Source of the DNA: Synanceia verrucosa
Lineage: Eukaryota > Chordata > Actinopteri > Perciformes > Synanceiidae
Length of the DNA: 64,000 bases
Direction of reading: 5' to 3'
Assembly (NCBI GenBank): GCA_029721515.1
Contig: CM056567.1
Span: forward strand, 6,585,507 to 6,649,506
The translations under genes and the position numbers were made by a program. Of the stretch, positions 12,601-26,800 are shown one piece after another. Every line of letters begins with the position of its first letter. The first letter of the stretch is position 1. The notes under the pieces were generated by a model that saw nothing but the letters and a program-made list of their open reading frames with translations, ran no database searches and was not told where the DNA came from.

Positions 12601-15600
12601 AGCGCTGTCGTCAACACCAGTCTAGCTGAAATGTGCCATCTTTACCTGAATTTGACGCTCTGAACTTAATGTTCTGTCACTTAAAATAATCATTTACTAA
12701 AAATCCTTGCTTGGAAAAAAAAACTCATCCTTTGGTGATATTGCTTGGGGCTGGTTTGATGACGGTGCCGTTTGAGGATGTTGCCATGAATCCCATCTGC
12801 GGCCATATTGTGGCTGCCAGAAAGTTCATCCGTGGCAGCTGTTGAGAGGCGTTGCTACAGGCAAGAGCTGACACACTGCAGCATGTGCAGTGACGACCAC
12901 CTCTGGTTCATTGTCCTTTTACTTCCCTTAATCCTCAAAGCATCAGTATTTACTTTTTCAGTCATTTTCTCCTCTTCCCCTTACTTTACCTCCTTCCATA
13001 TCTGTTTGTTCTATCGCCTCCTCTTTAGCCGCTGTGTGCCCCTCAATTACACGCCTCTCAACTCTGCTTCTATGCTTCCTCCCAGTTTGGTGCTTTTGAT
13101 TGAATATGACGCACGTATGTGTTTTATTTCTGTGTTCGGCTTCGGCATGAAGATAAGATCATGTGGCTGTATTTTTTCTGTTTGATTCTCCCTATTGCTG
13201 AAGTGAACCCACAGTGTGTGATGAGTTAATTACAAGTGTGTCTCTGGGCACTCCGCTTCACTGTATAGTGGGATGTTTTTTGTTTTGTTTTGTTTTTTTC
13301 CACACCTGGCACTGAAACAGGAATGACAGGCCACCGGGTAATTTCATTTCAATGTTGGCAGCAGTCGTCTGGCAGTGACACACAACACACACAATGACAG
13401 ACAAAAAAAACACACATTTTGAAGCAACTTCAAGTTTCTGTTCACGATGCCTATATATGTATTTTGGGATGTTGTTACTGCACGATCAGACCTTACCTTC
13501 ATTGATATGACCAGTTTTCCTCAATTTACCTCCAGATATATATTTATGTCACCAAACCATTGCTGAATAAATGTCAACAAAAGAAAAGAAGGGCTTTGTT
13601 TTAGAGTTGAAGATTTGCAAGAGTGACGACTTAAGTGCAAAAAAAAAAACAAAAAAACTTTTGCTTTTGAGCTTTTGAGAGTCTGCACAAAAATCCCAAA
13701 AAATCTCAACTGTGTTCAAATCTCTGACAAACTGCTGGAGAAATGGCTGGAAAGAAGCACCTGAGTAAAGAAACAAGAGTTACTCTTTATTTAATAATCA
13801 TGTTTATTTTGTTGAAGTCTACCAATGAAACTGATCTTTTTTTGTACAAATTCAATCTTGCTTCCAAACTTTTGGGCTGTAGTGTATATATAGAGGGAGG
13901 GAGAACTTTAAAGCACTTCCTGTTAGCAGCACAATGATAATCTTTAAGCATGTGTTGTGGTTGCGGTTGGCTACATTGTCTTGGCACAGCTAAAACACAT
14001 GGACACGCTGCCTCACATGAGAGGAGCTGGCAAATGTCTCTCACACACACACACAGACACACACACACATAGACTCTGCACACTGAATCCAGTCATTAGT
14101 TCTGCGTCTCACGAGGACACATCACTGTTCAGACTGGCCTCTCTGATGTGGCCTGCTGTCTCTCTGTGAATGGTGCTACACGCCAGAGGGAATCGCCATT
14201 TGACAGGGATTATAGATCACAATTAAGCTCTATGGTGTGACTGTTTATATCATAGTTGTCAAGATGTCACAAGTATTGACATTTTGTTGGGGTTGCAGTG
14301 GAACACACAAACACACTTCATTGATGGGCCCAGCTGTAGGTCAAGCTCCTCCCTCAGCTGTTATGAGGAGACAGTTGATCCCTCTGGATGCAGAAACTCA
14401 GCAGCTTCCTGTCTCACATCTCCCAGTGTGGCCGGCAAGGTGATGTGCCGGATTACACACTTTAATTCAAAGCCTGTCATTTGCATTCTGCATTCTCTAT
14501 ACACTTCAGTTTGCTTCATTGACTTTCTTAACTCACTTATTTCAAGCAAGTTACTGTGCCTCAAGATATAGGTAATTTCATATATCAGTAATGACAAATG
14601 TCACGATACAGAATGTTTGTTAATAATTCAATAAATAAATAGTCTATATAAAATAACCATTTGATAAAACCTATTTTTATTCAAGAGTCAAGAGATTCAA
14701 CAGTCTTTATTGTCATTATGCACGCATAATGAAAAATCTCTTGGTTTAAAGGCACAAATAAATAAAGATATAAAAGATGTAAATATGAAATATAAAACAC
14801 CTGTATTTGCAGAGATGTAATATTTACAGCAGAAATGAAATATTTGCACCAGAAATGTAATATTTACAGCAGAAATTTTAAGAATTGCAAAATGGATATA
14901 AGTTTTAATCAAAGTTACAGAAAAAAATAAAATAATAATGTAAATATAGGCCTAGTCTCCATTGTGATATCAATAATATAGAAAAATATAAACAATATTT
15001 TTTTTATTGTTTTGATGATATATGTATTGCCATGTTGCCCAGCCCTGTCTGAGAGCAAAGAGGGAATTTCATCCACTTGGACTGAAGGATGAACTGATTA
15101 GATTTGGTTCATCAAAGGCAATTAATGACAATTTCACACAGATGTCTGATATGATAAAATTATGAAGTGATTTCGATCACACATGGAGGTAGGCTGTAAC
15201 ATGACTGGTTCACAGAGACACACAACCAAGAGGTGGTAATCCTGGTATTGTTTAGTGTTCTTGAATTGTCCCTGTTGTCATCACCAAAGCAGGGGAGCAA
15301 ACCTGTAGCTTTGGGAAAAGAAGTGTCGCGCAAAATAAATGAAGGCCCTAATTCCATTTGACATTCATCTAATGAACCAAATTTCTAGTATTAGAGTGAC
15401 AAAGAGGTGCAATAGGATCCACTTGACAGTAATTGCCTGGCAGGCATTCCACTCGACTTGCACATAAATCTCCGTGGAACGGATTGGAGAGGAGTAAGCA
15501 GTCAATCAAGACAGAGTGAGACTCTTCAATTGAGAGATCACTTTTCAACTCCCCAGCTTCCTTCACGACAAGGGTGATTACAGAATTATCAAGCTCTCAG

Positions 15601-17784
15601 AGTTTACTGAACCTTTCAAATTACAAGTTATTTATTTTTTGGGGGGAATTAAACATTTTGAAGTTGTTTTGCTTTTTTTTTTTTCCTGCAAACGCTGGTT
15701 TTTGAAAGGCTAAGGTTATACTTAGGTTGCTGTTATTTGGAAGGCGCAGGAGGTAGATTTGCTTTGTTGAGATCCAGGATTTCACTGTGAAATGAGCATT
15801 TAAGACCCAGACCCAGAGGTTTCTTTGCTGATTTTCTTGTAAGAAAATCACAGATTTTGATCAGACCTGCTGCGCTTTGCTGAACGCCCCCGACCAGTTC
15901 CCCCTTTCTCCTCTATATAATAAAAGCAAAGTAAATAATATTAACCCTTTGAGTGCCATTGATGCATTTCAACGTCATTTACAATCCAATGCTTGAGTGC
16001 CATCGATGGCAGTGGGCAGTGATCGTGGTAGTCAGGACATAAAGTGGCGGTATACGCCACAGAGATCTAAGCAGGAAGTGGAGACGATCGAGATTAGAGA
16101 GTAAAATGGACGGATTCTGGACAAAAAATGTCAGTTTTGGTGAAAGTGGCCTCTACTCTACCTCTGATAAAACAAGAATGGAACAAGATAAAAGCAAACA
16201 GTTTATTACATGATGAAATAAAGAATCTCTTCTTTCATTTGAGCTATTCACTGTTTTCAAAAACATAGTACAAAATATTCTGTGGGTCTTGAAATATGAC
16301 TCAGAATGGACAAAAACGCTGGCACAAGGCACTTTCTGTTTTATAAAATGGCTGACACTCAGTGAAAATATTGATATTAAAGTAAATATGAATATTCACC
16401 TTGAAATTTTAATAAACTAACTTTCATATATTTTTATGCGTTCATATAGGACAACATAACTCATAAAGCAGACAGAATGGGTTTTTGGGACTTCATTGTG
16501 TTTGTGTATCGTTCCTCATATAAGCCGTCTTTGTTGAGAAATCTTTCTCCTCCACCCACCAGCTGTAGTTCACATTACTTCACACGGATCAAATAATGAG
16601 TCCAGCAGACTTGAGACTGACAGGGAGCTCCCGTCTCTCCTCAGGTGTCCACCGCTCAGGGCCTCCCACACTTCAGACTGTTGTGCCGAAAATTGCGCTG
16701 CTGAAAACAAATCGCCCGCAGGACACAGGGAAAATAGATGCTGCAGCAGAGGTGGGCCTGACTCAGCAACATGTGTCAGAGCCAAGATAAACCCTTGACC
16801 TGCAGTACAGAGTGTGGCTGCTTAAGTCGCCATAGTTTGTTTCCTCAGTGCAGTAGTGTTGAATGGGAAATACGGAACGAAAGCTTTTTGTTTGGTTTTA
16901 ACAAAAAAATGTAGCATAGTATGGGCTATATATATATATATATATTCTAAAATATGCTAGAGAGGTGTAGAGGGTTTTCCCCATAGACCTCAAGTCCTGA
17001 ACTCTGTTTGATACAAAACTTCATTGCCACTTTCTCCCAAAGGCAAGATGCCAAGGAGATTTCACATCCCAAATGAATACCATAAAGCATAGCAGAATCT
17101 CATTATACTTCCTACCACACAGTGATAGCACATATACACACATACATCTGTTTTCACCATCTATCCTCATTAATAATTATTTTCATCTGACTAAATATCT
17201 CAGCCTCTCGTCTTTGATCTGTCGGATAAAACACAGCAGGGATTGATCTTCATCAAGCTGCTGTTTTTATGTCTTTTTATTCAAAGCTTTGCTCTTATCT
17301 GTTTTCACATCCCTCCCTGGACGAGGGTTTTTATGTTTGGGAATTCCAGAGCTTAATTTCTAATCATTACACGAGGGTAGATGAACTCCTTGATGCTTGA
17401 TGTCTTCATACTCAATAATGCTGTTGGTCCGCATGGGGAAAACATTTTCGGCATAAATACCTCACAGGCAAGCAAGGCTTGATTTTCTTTTCACCTGTCC
17501 ACACCATACAAAGGCCCCTAAGTTTAGTGAAGTTTATGTGTGCACTTGTAGGCAAGCTGTTATTTGTCAACTAGTGGATGTTAGCAAAGGTGACAGAATC
17601 AAGTAAAGAAATTCTTCCTGAGGGAATTACAGGCAGTGCTGCTTTCCAAAGTTCCTAATCAAATTATGGTTTGGCTTTGAATAAATACAAATATAATGAA
17701 ATGCCTTTTGACACACTGATAATCCCATTTGCTGCTGTCTTTTAACATATACACGCTTATTTTCTAAACACCCAAAATATTTTT

Positions 17785-17852
<68 letters not shown>

Positions 17853-20800
17853 ATATATGTATGAACTCTCTCTGCCATTACTTCCACATGCTGACTCGCT
17901 CATTAATTATCGATCATGGATTATGGTACGAGACTGAGAGACTGCGGTCTTCACTGCAGAGGAAGCAAAGACTGGAAGAGAATAGTTTGACCTTGACTTC
18001 AGCTTCTGTGGTGCAGACAGAAAGGAAGATGTTTTTGGTCAGAAATGAAACAGACCACACAGAAGACCAGAAACATAAATAAACTCTTTTCGTGTTAAGA
18101 CGGGAGGCATTTGGTTTGCAACGAAGGCCTCTTGCCAGTATTAATAACACTGTTTGCCAAAGTTTTGTCAAATGTGTTGAGTGTATATCAAGCCTGTCAT
18201 GCTCAAATAATATATGAGCATAAGTCCAAAAACAGACAAAGCAAGACCTGGAACTCTTGCTGTGACTCATGTACACTATATTCCATTTACTGTCCTTAGA
18301 TTAGTATATCTTTTTTTAACACCATCTATCCATTGTAGCTTTTCTGTCGTTATTTCCAAGCATAATATTGTTTGTGGTCGAGCATTTAGAGCATTTGTGT
18401 TCATGTGTCTTATGTGCAGTGTCATTAATATGGCCTTTAGTTATATCTGTGACAGATGTTTTTTTTAACATCCTGTAAGTCAGAGGTTTGAATTCCTCCA
18501 GTGTGATCATGACTGAAGTGTTATCAAAGGTCACAGGCTCCATTAGACAATCTAACAAAAGACTGAAATTATCTGTCCAAGGGAAGTTTCTGTCTTTTTT
18601 TTAACTCATCATTTAGCAAAGGTCTTAAAATGGTTAATTAATCCAAGCACCAGACAAATCATCAAAACACAGAAAGCTCACAAAGAAAAAGAAATGCTCG
18701 CTTCCTCCACTTCTGCTTTTAGGCCCCAATTTTGTCACTTCAGTTCAGATTTTACTTAGAATTCATTCACCCACACCTTTCCTCCAACCTAATGGAGAAG
18801 TAGTTTTTGTTCAAATGTCATCTTTGAACTTTGATTTTTTTTCATCTGAAGTATTCAGAGTGTTATGAAATGGAAGAAATGCTTTGATGTGGACTTATTT
18901 GTACTTTTAGCTGTGCTTACTAAAATATTAAAATATAAATATTAAAATTATTAATAATAGCTACTTTTGTGCAAATATGTCGTACCTGGCAGCGTCATTG
19001 CAGATTACTGTGAAGTATAGCTCGCCGTCTTTGTGGTTAGTGTACTTATATTCTAGAAACTTTTTCTCGATTTCTGTCTTTAATGTTTGTGTTTCCACTT
19101 TGGTTTCAAGCAAACAGTTTAAATTATGGCAGATTTGCGTCAGGTGTGGAGAGCAGATCTTAATGATGGTGTCATCAGCGAAGACCTCCCACTAACTCTG
19201 TCCTGATTAAATAATTTACTTAACTGTGTTGATAACTCCCAAACTGTTAGACAAAAACACTCACCAATCAGTAATCAGGTCGTCTTCTCCTGTGCTGTAG
19301 GTTAATCTAATGGAGCTTGTTCTGTTAACAGTTAGAAGAGGTTGAGGTTATGTCGTCACAGTGAGAAATGAAAACTAGCATATTATTTTCCCTCACATAG
19401 CCTGATGAATTTGTGTCACTTATATGGAAAGGAAGCCCACAAATGTATTTGTAAAACATCCTCTAAAGGGTTGTGTGATTTGTGAGTGTCTGCTGATTGG
19501 TCTTTGAGCCGCTCCGGGACGTTTCATCCTATAACTCTAGACCGTGTTTGGTGAACAGGATACATTTTTCTCACAGAGGAAGTAATTCATGAGCTTGTCA
19601 TAATTAAGTCAATCCAGCGCTACTCAACCACTTCATGTTAATATTGCATTTGTCAAAAAACTTTGATTTCTTACATTTTTCTCTTTGTGAACAGGAAACG
19701 ATTAGCAGTGAATCAGCTCTGGAGACTTTCAATGTCACTTGCTAATTACTTGAATATCAGCTTGGCAATGTTAAACTAATGACTATTTAGCATAATTGCT
19801 GTTAGATTATGAAAGATGACATTTAAGGCAGTTACCTGATGCAGCAAACGATTAGTTTGTGTTATGAATTAATCTTTTTTTTTTAAATTAACCATTTTTA
19901 ATGTGGGACAGACAGGAAATAGCAGCAGATGCTCTCACTTAGAGGAATATTGTAAAAATTTGTATGCTGTCATGCCAGAAATTGTTCAGTTTTAACTATT
20001 GAAAATCACCTCTGACCAATAATCTATATTGTATTATATTATACATGAATAGTCGGTATTGGCCATGTGATAATACTATCGTCCACACTGGAAAAACAGT
20101 TTGACTATTTGTCTCAGTGGGACAGCAGAGAAACTGAAGCTCCTCCTAAATATCTTCAGCAGCTGCAGGGTGTAAATCAAATGAGGTATGACCTCTTCTC
20201 TAGCATGTCATACCGTATGGAAAGGTCTGCCTCATCCACATTTTTCAGGCCTTTGTATAACTTTAAAAAATGTTTCACTGATGATTAATTTGTCCAGTAT
20301 GGCATTCTTTTGCACGAGGCCGACTCTGCAATGCAGCACCCATCTACTTTAATCTCACTGAGGTCATTTGTCACTTTGATTGAGTGTCGCCATAAAAGTA
20401 AAGTTCGTGTAGTCATGTTTTTGAGGATATCAAATAGAAACCAAGTTACAGTTGATTTACAGTAGGTCTGTAATAGTGACCAAGATATTTTTCACAAGTT
20501 TGAATCATTAAATTCAATTTGTACCTGTTTTCTGATTAAAAAAAAAAAGAGGATTTCAGCAGCTGCATGTTGATCTGCACATCAACTGTGAAGATAACAG
20601 TGAGCCATAATTGCCACAGGATTAAAAAGACAATTTAGTTTAATCTCTCGTTTGTTGAAATTAATTAATGGGGAGAATTAGTTTCCTCAGTGTCTCAGCA
20701 ACTCTCTCACAGAAGCATTTGAATTGTATTCAGTTTTTTTGTCAGTATCAGACAAGATTTGCATGTTTATCCACCAAAATAATTAAAATATTCAAGGACA

Positions 20801-23800
20801 CCAAACGGCAACAAAAATGTTGTTAATGCTGTTCCATCAAATTATGTTAGCCATTTGAGCCTAAAGCAATATTAGATTAAGCATCTAATAAACATGAAGT
20901 AGGCACTGAGGGTGAGCGCTGTATCACTTTCCCTTTCAGAGTACATGTCAACCCAAACAGCTGATGGAAAGAAAAGGAGTAAAACCACACTGAGGTTGCC
21001 ATAAGCTGCCAAAGCTTGGAGCTCCTCTAAAATGTATTTTCATCCCAGAATTGAAAGAGTAGAAGCATAAAATCCCAAATGTGATGAAGTTGTTTGGGTT
21101 TTCTTCTGCCCTGTCTTTTTTTTTTTTTTTTTTTAAACTTTTTGTATTCAGTTGAATCGCTGCTTTACCTGAAGTGTCCCCTCAGAGTTATACTGTATGC
21201 AGTTGGGGGAAAAAAAACACATTTTTCGCGGCAGTCTTTCAGATGCCTTCTTTTCCTTTTTTTGCATCAAGTGTTTATGCTGCAGGGGTGCAGTCAATGA
21301 AAGGTCAGGCCTTGTGTCGTGTGGAGAAATAAAAAATTAAAAAAAATAGTCTGAACTAGACTTTTGCTGTAATGTCAGACAACTGTAGTGACATTGATTT
21401 GGTTAATGAGAATATAATACAAGTGTGACTTTCATAATGTGACCCAATGATAGGAAACACTGCAGCATTAGAAAAAGAAGTGAGACTGGCGATGATCTTT
21501 TCCCTTTTGTCATAATACCTACAGTATTTCTTAAACCCGAAGTTCAAACCTGCGTTCAAATACAAAACACTTTAAGCAACCATGTATAAAGAAATTATAT
21601 TAAAAGTCATAGTTGTTGCTTCTAATATATCACGTTCACATATATATCATGTTTCTGTACGTCAGCTGTTCAAAAGGCCTTCAGCTGCTCGGTACCTTTC
21701 ATCATGGCCAAAATCTTGAATCACTTATTGTCCCAGTTCGTGCGTACTAATGGCCTTTCTGGATTTACTCCATCACTAGAGCACTGTTTGTCATGTTTAT
21801 GGTCTGTGAAGTGTTGAGGACTGTTGTTCCCTAACTCCTCACATTGTCATTGTCTTAGCTACGAATGAGTTCAGTCATTGTTAAAAAATGTATTAACTCA
21901 CTGAGTGCCAGCCATTTTATAAAGCAGGAAGTGCATTGTGCCAGCGTTTTTTGGGTGATTTTGAGTCATTTTTATGACCAACAGAATATTTTGTACTATG
22001 TCTCTGAAAACACTGAATAGCTCAAATGAAAGAAAAGACTCTCTATTTCATCATGAAAAAAACATTTGTTTTTACCTTGTTCCATTCTCGTTTTATCAGA
22101 GGTAGAGTAGAGGCTAGTTTCACGAAAAACACCACTTTTTCTCCAGATTCTTTTTGTTTTGCTCTCTAATCTCGATCGTCTCCACTTCCTGCTTCCAGCT
22201 TCCTTTCTGCTTATCTCTGTGGTGTATGCCGTCCCTTTATGCCCCCACTACATCTCACAATAGCCCCAATATTACTCACAGACTGTGTGAGAGCGCCCTC
22301 TTGTGCCTGCTGCTGAAAAAACACTTTGACGTATATACGTCATTGGCACTCAAAGAGTTAAGTATGACTGGAGGACTGAAGGAAATAACACGTTATTTAC
22401 ATGCAGTTTTTAATATGTGAAAACTTCCTAATTTTTAGTTTTTTGAGCAACATAACAATGACACTAATAATCCCTACTAAGTGCGTCAGAATATTATTAC
22501 CATTAGGTGACAGATGGGGTTGTACCAGTAACATTACATCCACCAGTTCATGATAATAATAATAATATATTTATATACAAACAAATGCTCAGCATATGTA
22601 AAGTACTAAACTAAACATCTATACACTTCAGTGGTTGAATAATGAATTGAATTGAATTGAAGAATGAATAAAGTAAGGACCTACAAAAGTGCATCTTTGC
22701 AGTGTCTTTGCCCAGATTTTTGAATAAGTACAATCTCAGCAAGTTCAGGTGTACAAGGTCGAGGTGTGGATGCTTTGTTGTAGGCGAGAGGTTGTGCTCT
22801 TTATGCTCTGCAGCTTCTTGCCAAAGGACAGAATGTCAGATCCATATATAGTTTTTGACCTGTCCTTTGTCATGTTCTAATTATGGGTGCATAGGTCAGA
22901 AGTCACAACTTCTTGTGAGTCAAATATAGGAACAAATATTTAGTAAAAATCCTGTAATTGCATGTAATTTAAAAAAAAAAAAAAAAAAAAAATATCATCA
23001 ACAATGCTATTCAAATTATTAATAGTTAATGTGCTATTTATATATTATTTATTTTATTCATGATCTGTGTTTAATTCCACGCAATGTCTTATTTCATTCA
23101 CTTTTTTTTTTTTAAGTGTTTATATATGCAGAGAGTTGCTCTTGGAGGATATGGTGTACCCTACATGTGGAAGCTTTTAGTTTTCCTAAGCTCTAGAAGT
23201 AACTGATGTGTTTATGTGATAACATCATTTTATTTCAGACTGATAATGTCTTTATGCCACGTCAAATGCAGAGAGATAAAGCAGAGATTGTTGAAAGGTT
23301 GCAGTTTTCACATTGGATGTGTCGCTCTAGCAGAACCATTAATCTGCGTAGCTGCAGATTATGCATTTATGTTCTGTGTGATGGACTGTTTGCACATCTT
23401 TTTTTAGTGAATATATTGCTGTTAGAGAAACATAAGTCATCCTTTTCTCAAAACTGTGCACATCACTACTCTTGTATAACATTGCTTCATCTTCAGCACA
23501 GACATTCTGCTTTCTGTGTAGTTTTTACCGATGATAAACTGGTGACATGCAGGCCTGTTATCACACAAGTTTTCATGTTTTATGAGTTTTTCAGATGAAT
23601 TAGAAATGACCTAGCCATTTATTTGTATCATATGCTTTGATTTTACACACATCCTTATAGTAAAATACTTGAGCTGGACTTTGTGGGGTCTCTGTAATAA
23701 CAGCTGCTCACTGGTCATCCTGAATAATGGCGCTCATTAACAATATTAGACTCAGATTTCGAAGGAGTGCGGTATGTAAGTGGGTGGTATGGTACAGCAT

Positions 23801-26800
23801 TAATACCTCCCAGTCGTTCGTTACCTGTATGATTGCTATTGATCTCTCAGATACCGTTTCAGGGGACTTTGCAGCTGCAGGGTGGGAAGCTCTACATGCC
23901 AATGTGATTCATCATGCTTTATATAAAACACGACTTGACCTCCTCTGTGGAATCTGCAGTGTCTTTGCATGTGGATACAGATTACTGTGATTGATGGGAA
24001 GGGATTTCAGTTGTTTTTTTAAATGAGGGGATATAGGGGTTGCTGGATGGAGAGGTGTAGCAGAATACATCAAAAGGAAGATAAATGCTTGCTGTTCAGG
24101 AGTGTTTGGTCAGCAGAATTTTAGTGTGCTTTGGGTGCGAGATGAGACCTGAGATCCTCAAGGTTGAGAGAAATCCAGATTATGCTTACCGACCAGCATA
24201 CATCTACATTTTGTCTTTCATTTTTGCAAGTGAACTATCTGTTATGTTCATTGACTGTATAAAATGTTAGGTGAACTGTTAAAGTACAGTAAGAGCAGCA
24301 CTTCCTTAGAAACCATAACAGATTAACACTGATAATTACAAGTCATTTTGATTATTTCTCAGTATTTTATACAATAATAACTCTGCTCCCTGGTTATTGT
24401 ACATTAATGCTTTAATTCTAATATTTACTAGATAATCAACTATAACAAGAACCAAGCACCCCACACAATTATATATAGAAGGTGAACCATTTCATGCCTC
24501 CTTCACAAATTATAAAATGTCTCGTAGTTCTTCAGAGAATGTAATGAATGTACATTTCTGACTCTGCATGCCTGTCCACCTGTGTGTCTTCCAGGAAGCA
24601 GCAGGGGAGAACTCAGGGGTCCACGGTGCAGCAGAGGACAGGAAGGAGAAGGTGCCAAGCCCCCACCTCAGCCAGCTGGTGGTGCTTACTAACAGTGGGA
24701 CTCTTTATGGGCTGGCACAGAGGGTGGTGGCTACTGAGTCCCTGTAAGTTCTCTCCACACAAGGCTTCTGTACAGTAAACCATACACTGATTTACATCAA
24801 TATAATTCAGGTGAATAATCTGCGTTCACGCGCTAATCTGCCCGACGGCTGCTAAAATCAGAGCGACACCACATTAGCTCTATTAAGTGCTGTGTTTATA
24901 AAAAGAACATCTCTTTCTCTTTTCCTTTTCGTCCATTTGACTTTACAAATTAATACTTAAACAACAGTCTTCGGTTGATTGTTTGTTTGCTGAATTGCAT
25001 GACAAGCTTGGACAGATTCAGAAAAGATGGTTAATCTAATTTTATCATGTTTGATCTGAAGTTACAACTAGGGCTGGATTAAAAAAATGATTCAATCGAT
25101 TTTAATCGATCTCCATTTAAATGGTTGATAATCGATTCATAAAATCCAAAGATCAATCTTTTAACTTGCGTATTTTTTTCTTCATTGGATGCACGGAGAA
25201 GCAGCCTGAAGTATAAACCCGCCTGCCAATCTCGAATGAGGGCATCAATCGCCATACATACGTCTAGTCTGCATAGCTAGTCTGCCGAAACCGAAGAAGA
25301 AGAAGTCTCACGTGATCAGCGTTTAGTGCTGCTTTCCAAGGAACGAGGTCTTGTGAGATGTTACTGCCAGCAGTCAAACAGACATGGCGGAAGTGAGTCC
25401 ACCTCTCCAGGCACCTCCGACGAGTTTAAATACTGAGGTTTGGATACATTTCGCACTTAAGAAGTTGGAAGAAAATGAGGAGTTTGACAAAAAACAAGTA
25501 GTATGCTGCAACGGGAAGATAAAATACAGCAGCAGTACGAATCTTTGCAACCATTTGACAAGACATCATCCGGAAACACAGTTGCAGACTCAGCACAGCA
25601 GAAAATAATGGAGCATTTATTTTAATTGAAATATCCCTGACTGAATCGATATTGAATCGGATCGAATCTGGGCCTTGAAATCGATCTGGAAATCTGAATC
25701 AATACCCAGTCCTAGTTACAACTGCATTGTTAGTTTTCTTAATTTTTTAAAATGGAGTTCTGCTTTATGACCTGCCAGCATATATCTGGCAACAAATTTC
25801 AGGCAGTTTGTCTAAGCACAGTTACTGTTTATACACTTTAATGCTGATTAATCACATTAATGCACTAATTTTGACAGCCCTTTAATTTCTGCAGTGCAAT
25901 TATATGCTAAGACAGCACACAGAGTTATTGGTCAATACATACAGGCTAGTAGATACGTATTAGTAGTTCTAGTCTGTTCACTGTTTTAAGTTAATGCACT
26001 GGCTACCTGTAGTGTAACTTTAGTCCTTCAGTGCCTCTTCGTCTGAACACCCACAGGGTGCTGAAAATAACCCTCAAACTGTGACTCCGTGTGATACTTT
26101 CTATCTCATAATCAATCCTCTCGCATCCCTTTCATCATTCTCAGTACCTCAGGCTGAGGTAAACAGTAACTGACACATAGCCTTTCATTTCTTTGTGAAC
26201 CTCTTGATATTGATTTTGAGACAATGACATGGCTCGATAGTCTTGTAGTTAAACATACAGTGTGTCAACAGTCCTAAGGTCCGTCCTTTTTACTGGAGCT
26301 GTGAACAAAGTTTCCATTGAATCAGAACGTTGGATATAAGGAACCCTCAGGCGTTATCAGGGTTAACAGAGTGAACAAATGTGAAACATTATTTATTTTT
26401 CTAGTCTTCTTTTGGCAAGTGACCATATACTGTATAAAAAATCTCACCCTGAGGTGACGGAAAGTTCTGACCTCCACGTTGTCCATTAATTCCTCATAAT
26501 GGTCATCTCGTTGGGCAGCAGTGCTTGTTTCATGTCATCACTTGTGTGTTCTGGCAGTGTGATACGATTTGGCAGTTCTGTTGGTTTCTTATTGAGTTAA
26601 AGAGGCTGATTGTCACTCAGTGCCTCGCCTCAGGGTGCTCATAATTTAATTTGGCAGTATTACACAGCCCGGCCATCAAAGGTTTGCACTGCCTGCAGTG
26701 TGTTTGCTTGCCTGTCAATAGTGGTCGTTGAACTGAAAATAAAAAATATATTATTGAAGGAGAGAGCGAAATGGAGGCACTTATAAAGATAATATAATGA

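Larger units (their letters stand above)
8794..24594 (+). other. vps50: 15.8-kb vps50 intron
   Basis: By far the largest intron in the window. It holds a poly(T) run (9657-9689), a Tc1 relic (about 11226-11592), a tandem-repeat/retroelement-like fragment (14689-14880), MITE copies 2 and 3, an AT/GT microsatellite (17789-17860), short GAATT repeats near 22644 and a poly(A) run (about 22970-22992). No exon or RNA gene was recognised; ORFs here are short, unconserved in composition and often overlap repeats. Confidence 0.8.

Noticed and set aside
16570..16790. Overlapping 71- and 64-codon frames on both strands
   Set aside because: No recognised family; frames on both strands are expected in this slightly GC-richer stretch.
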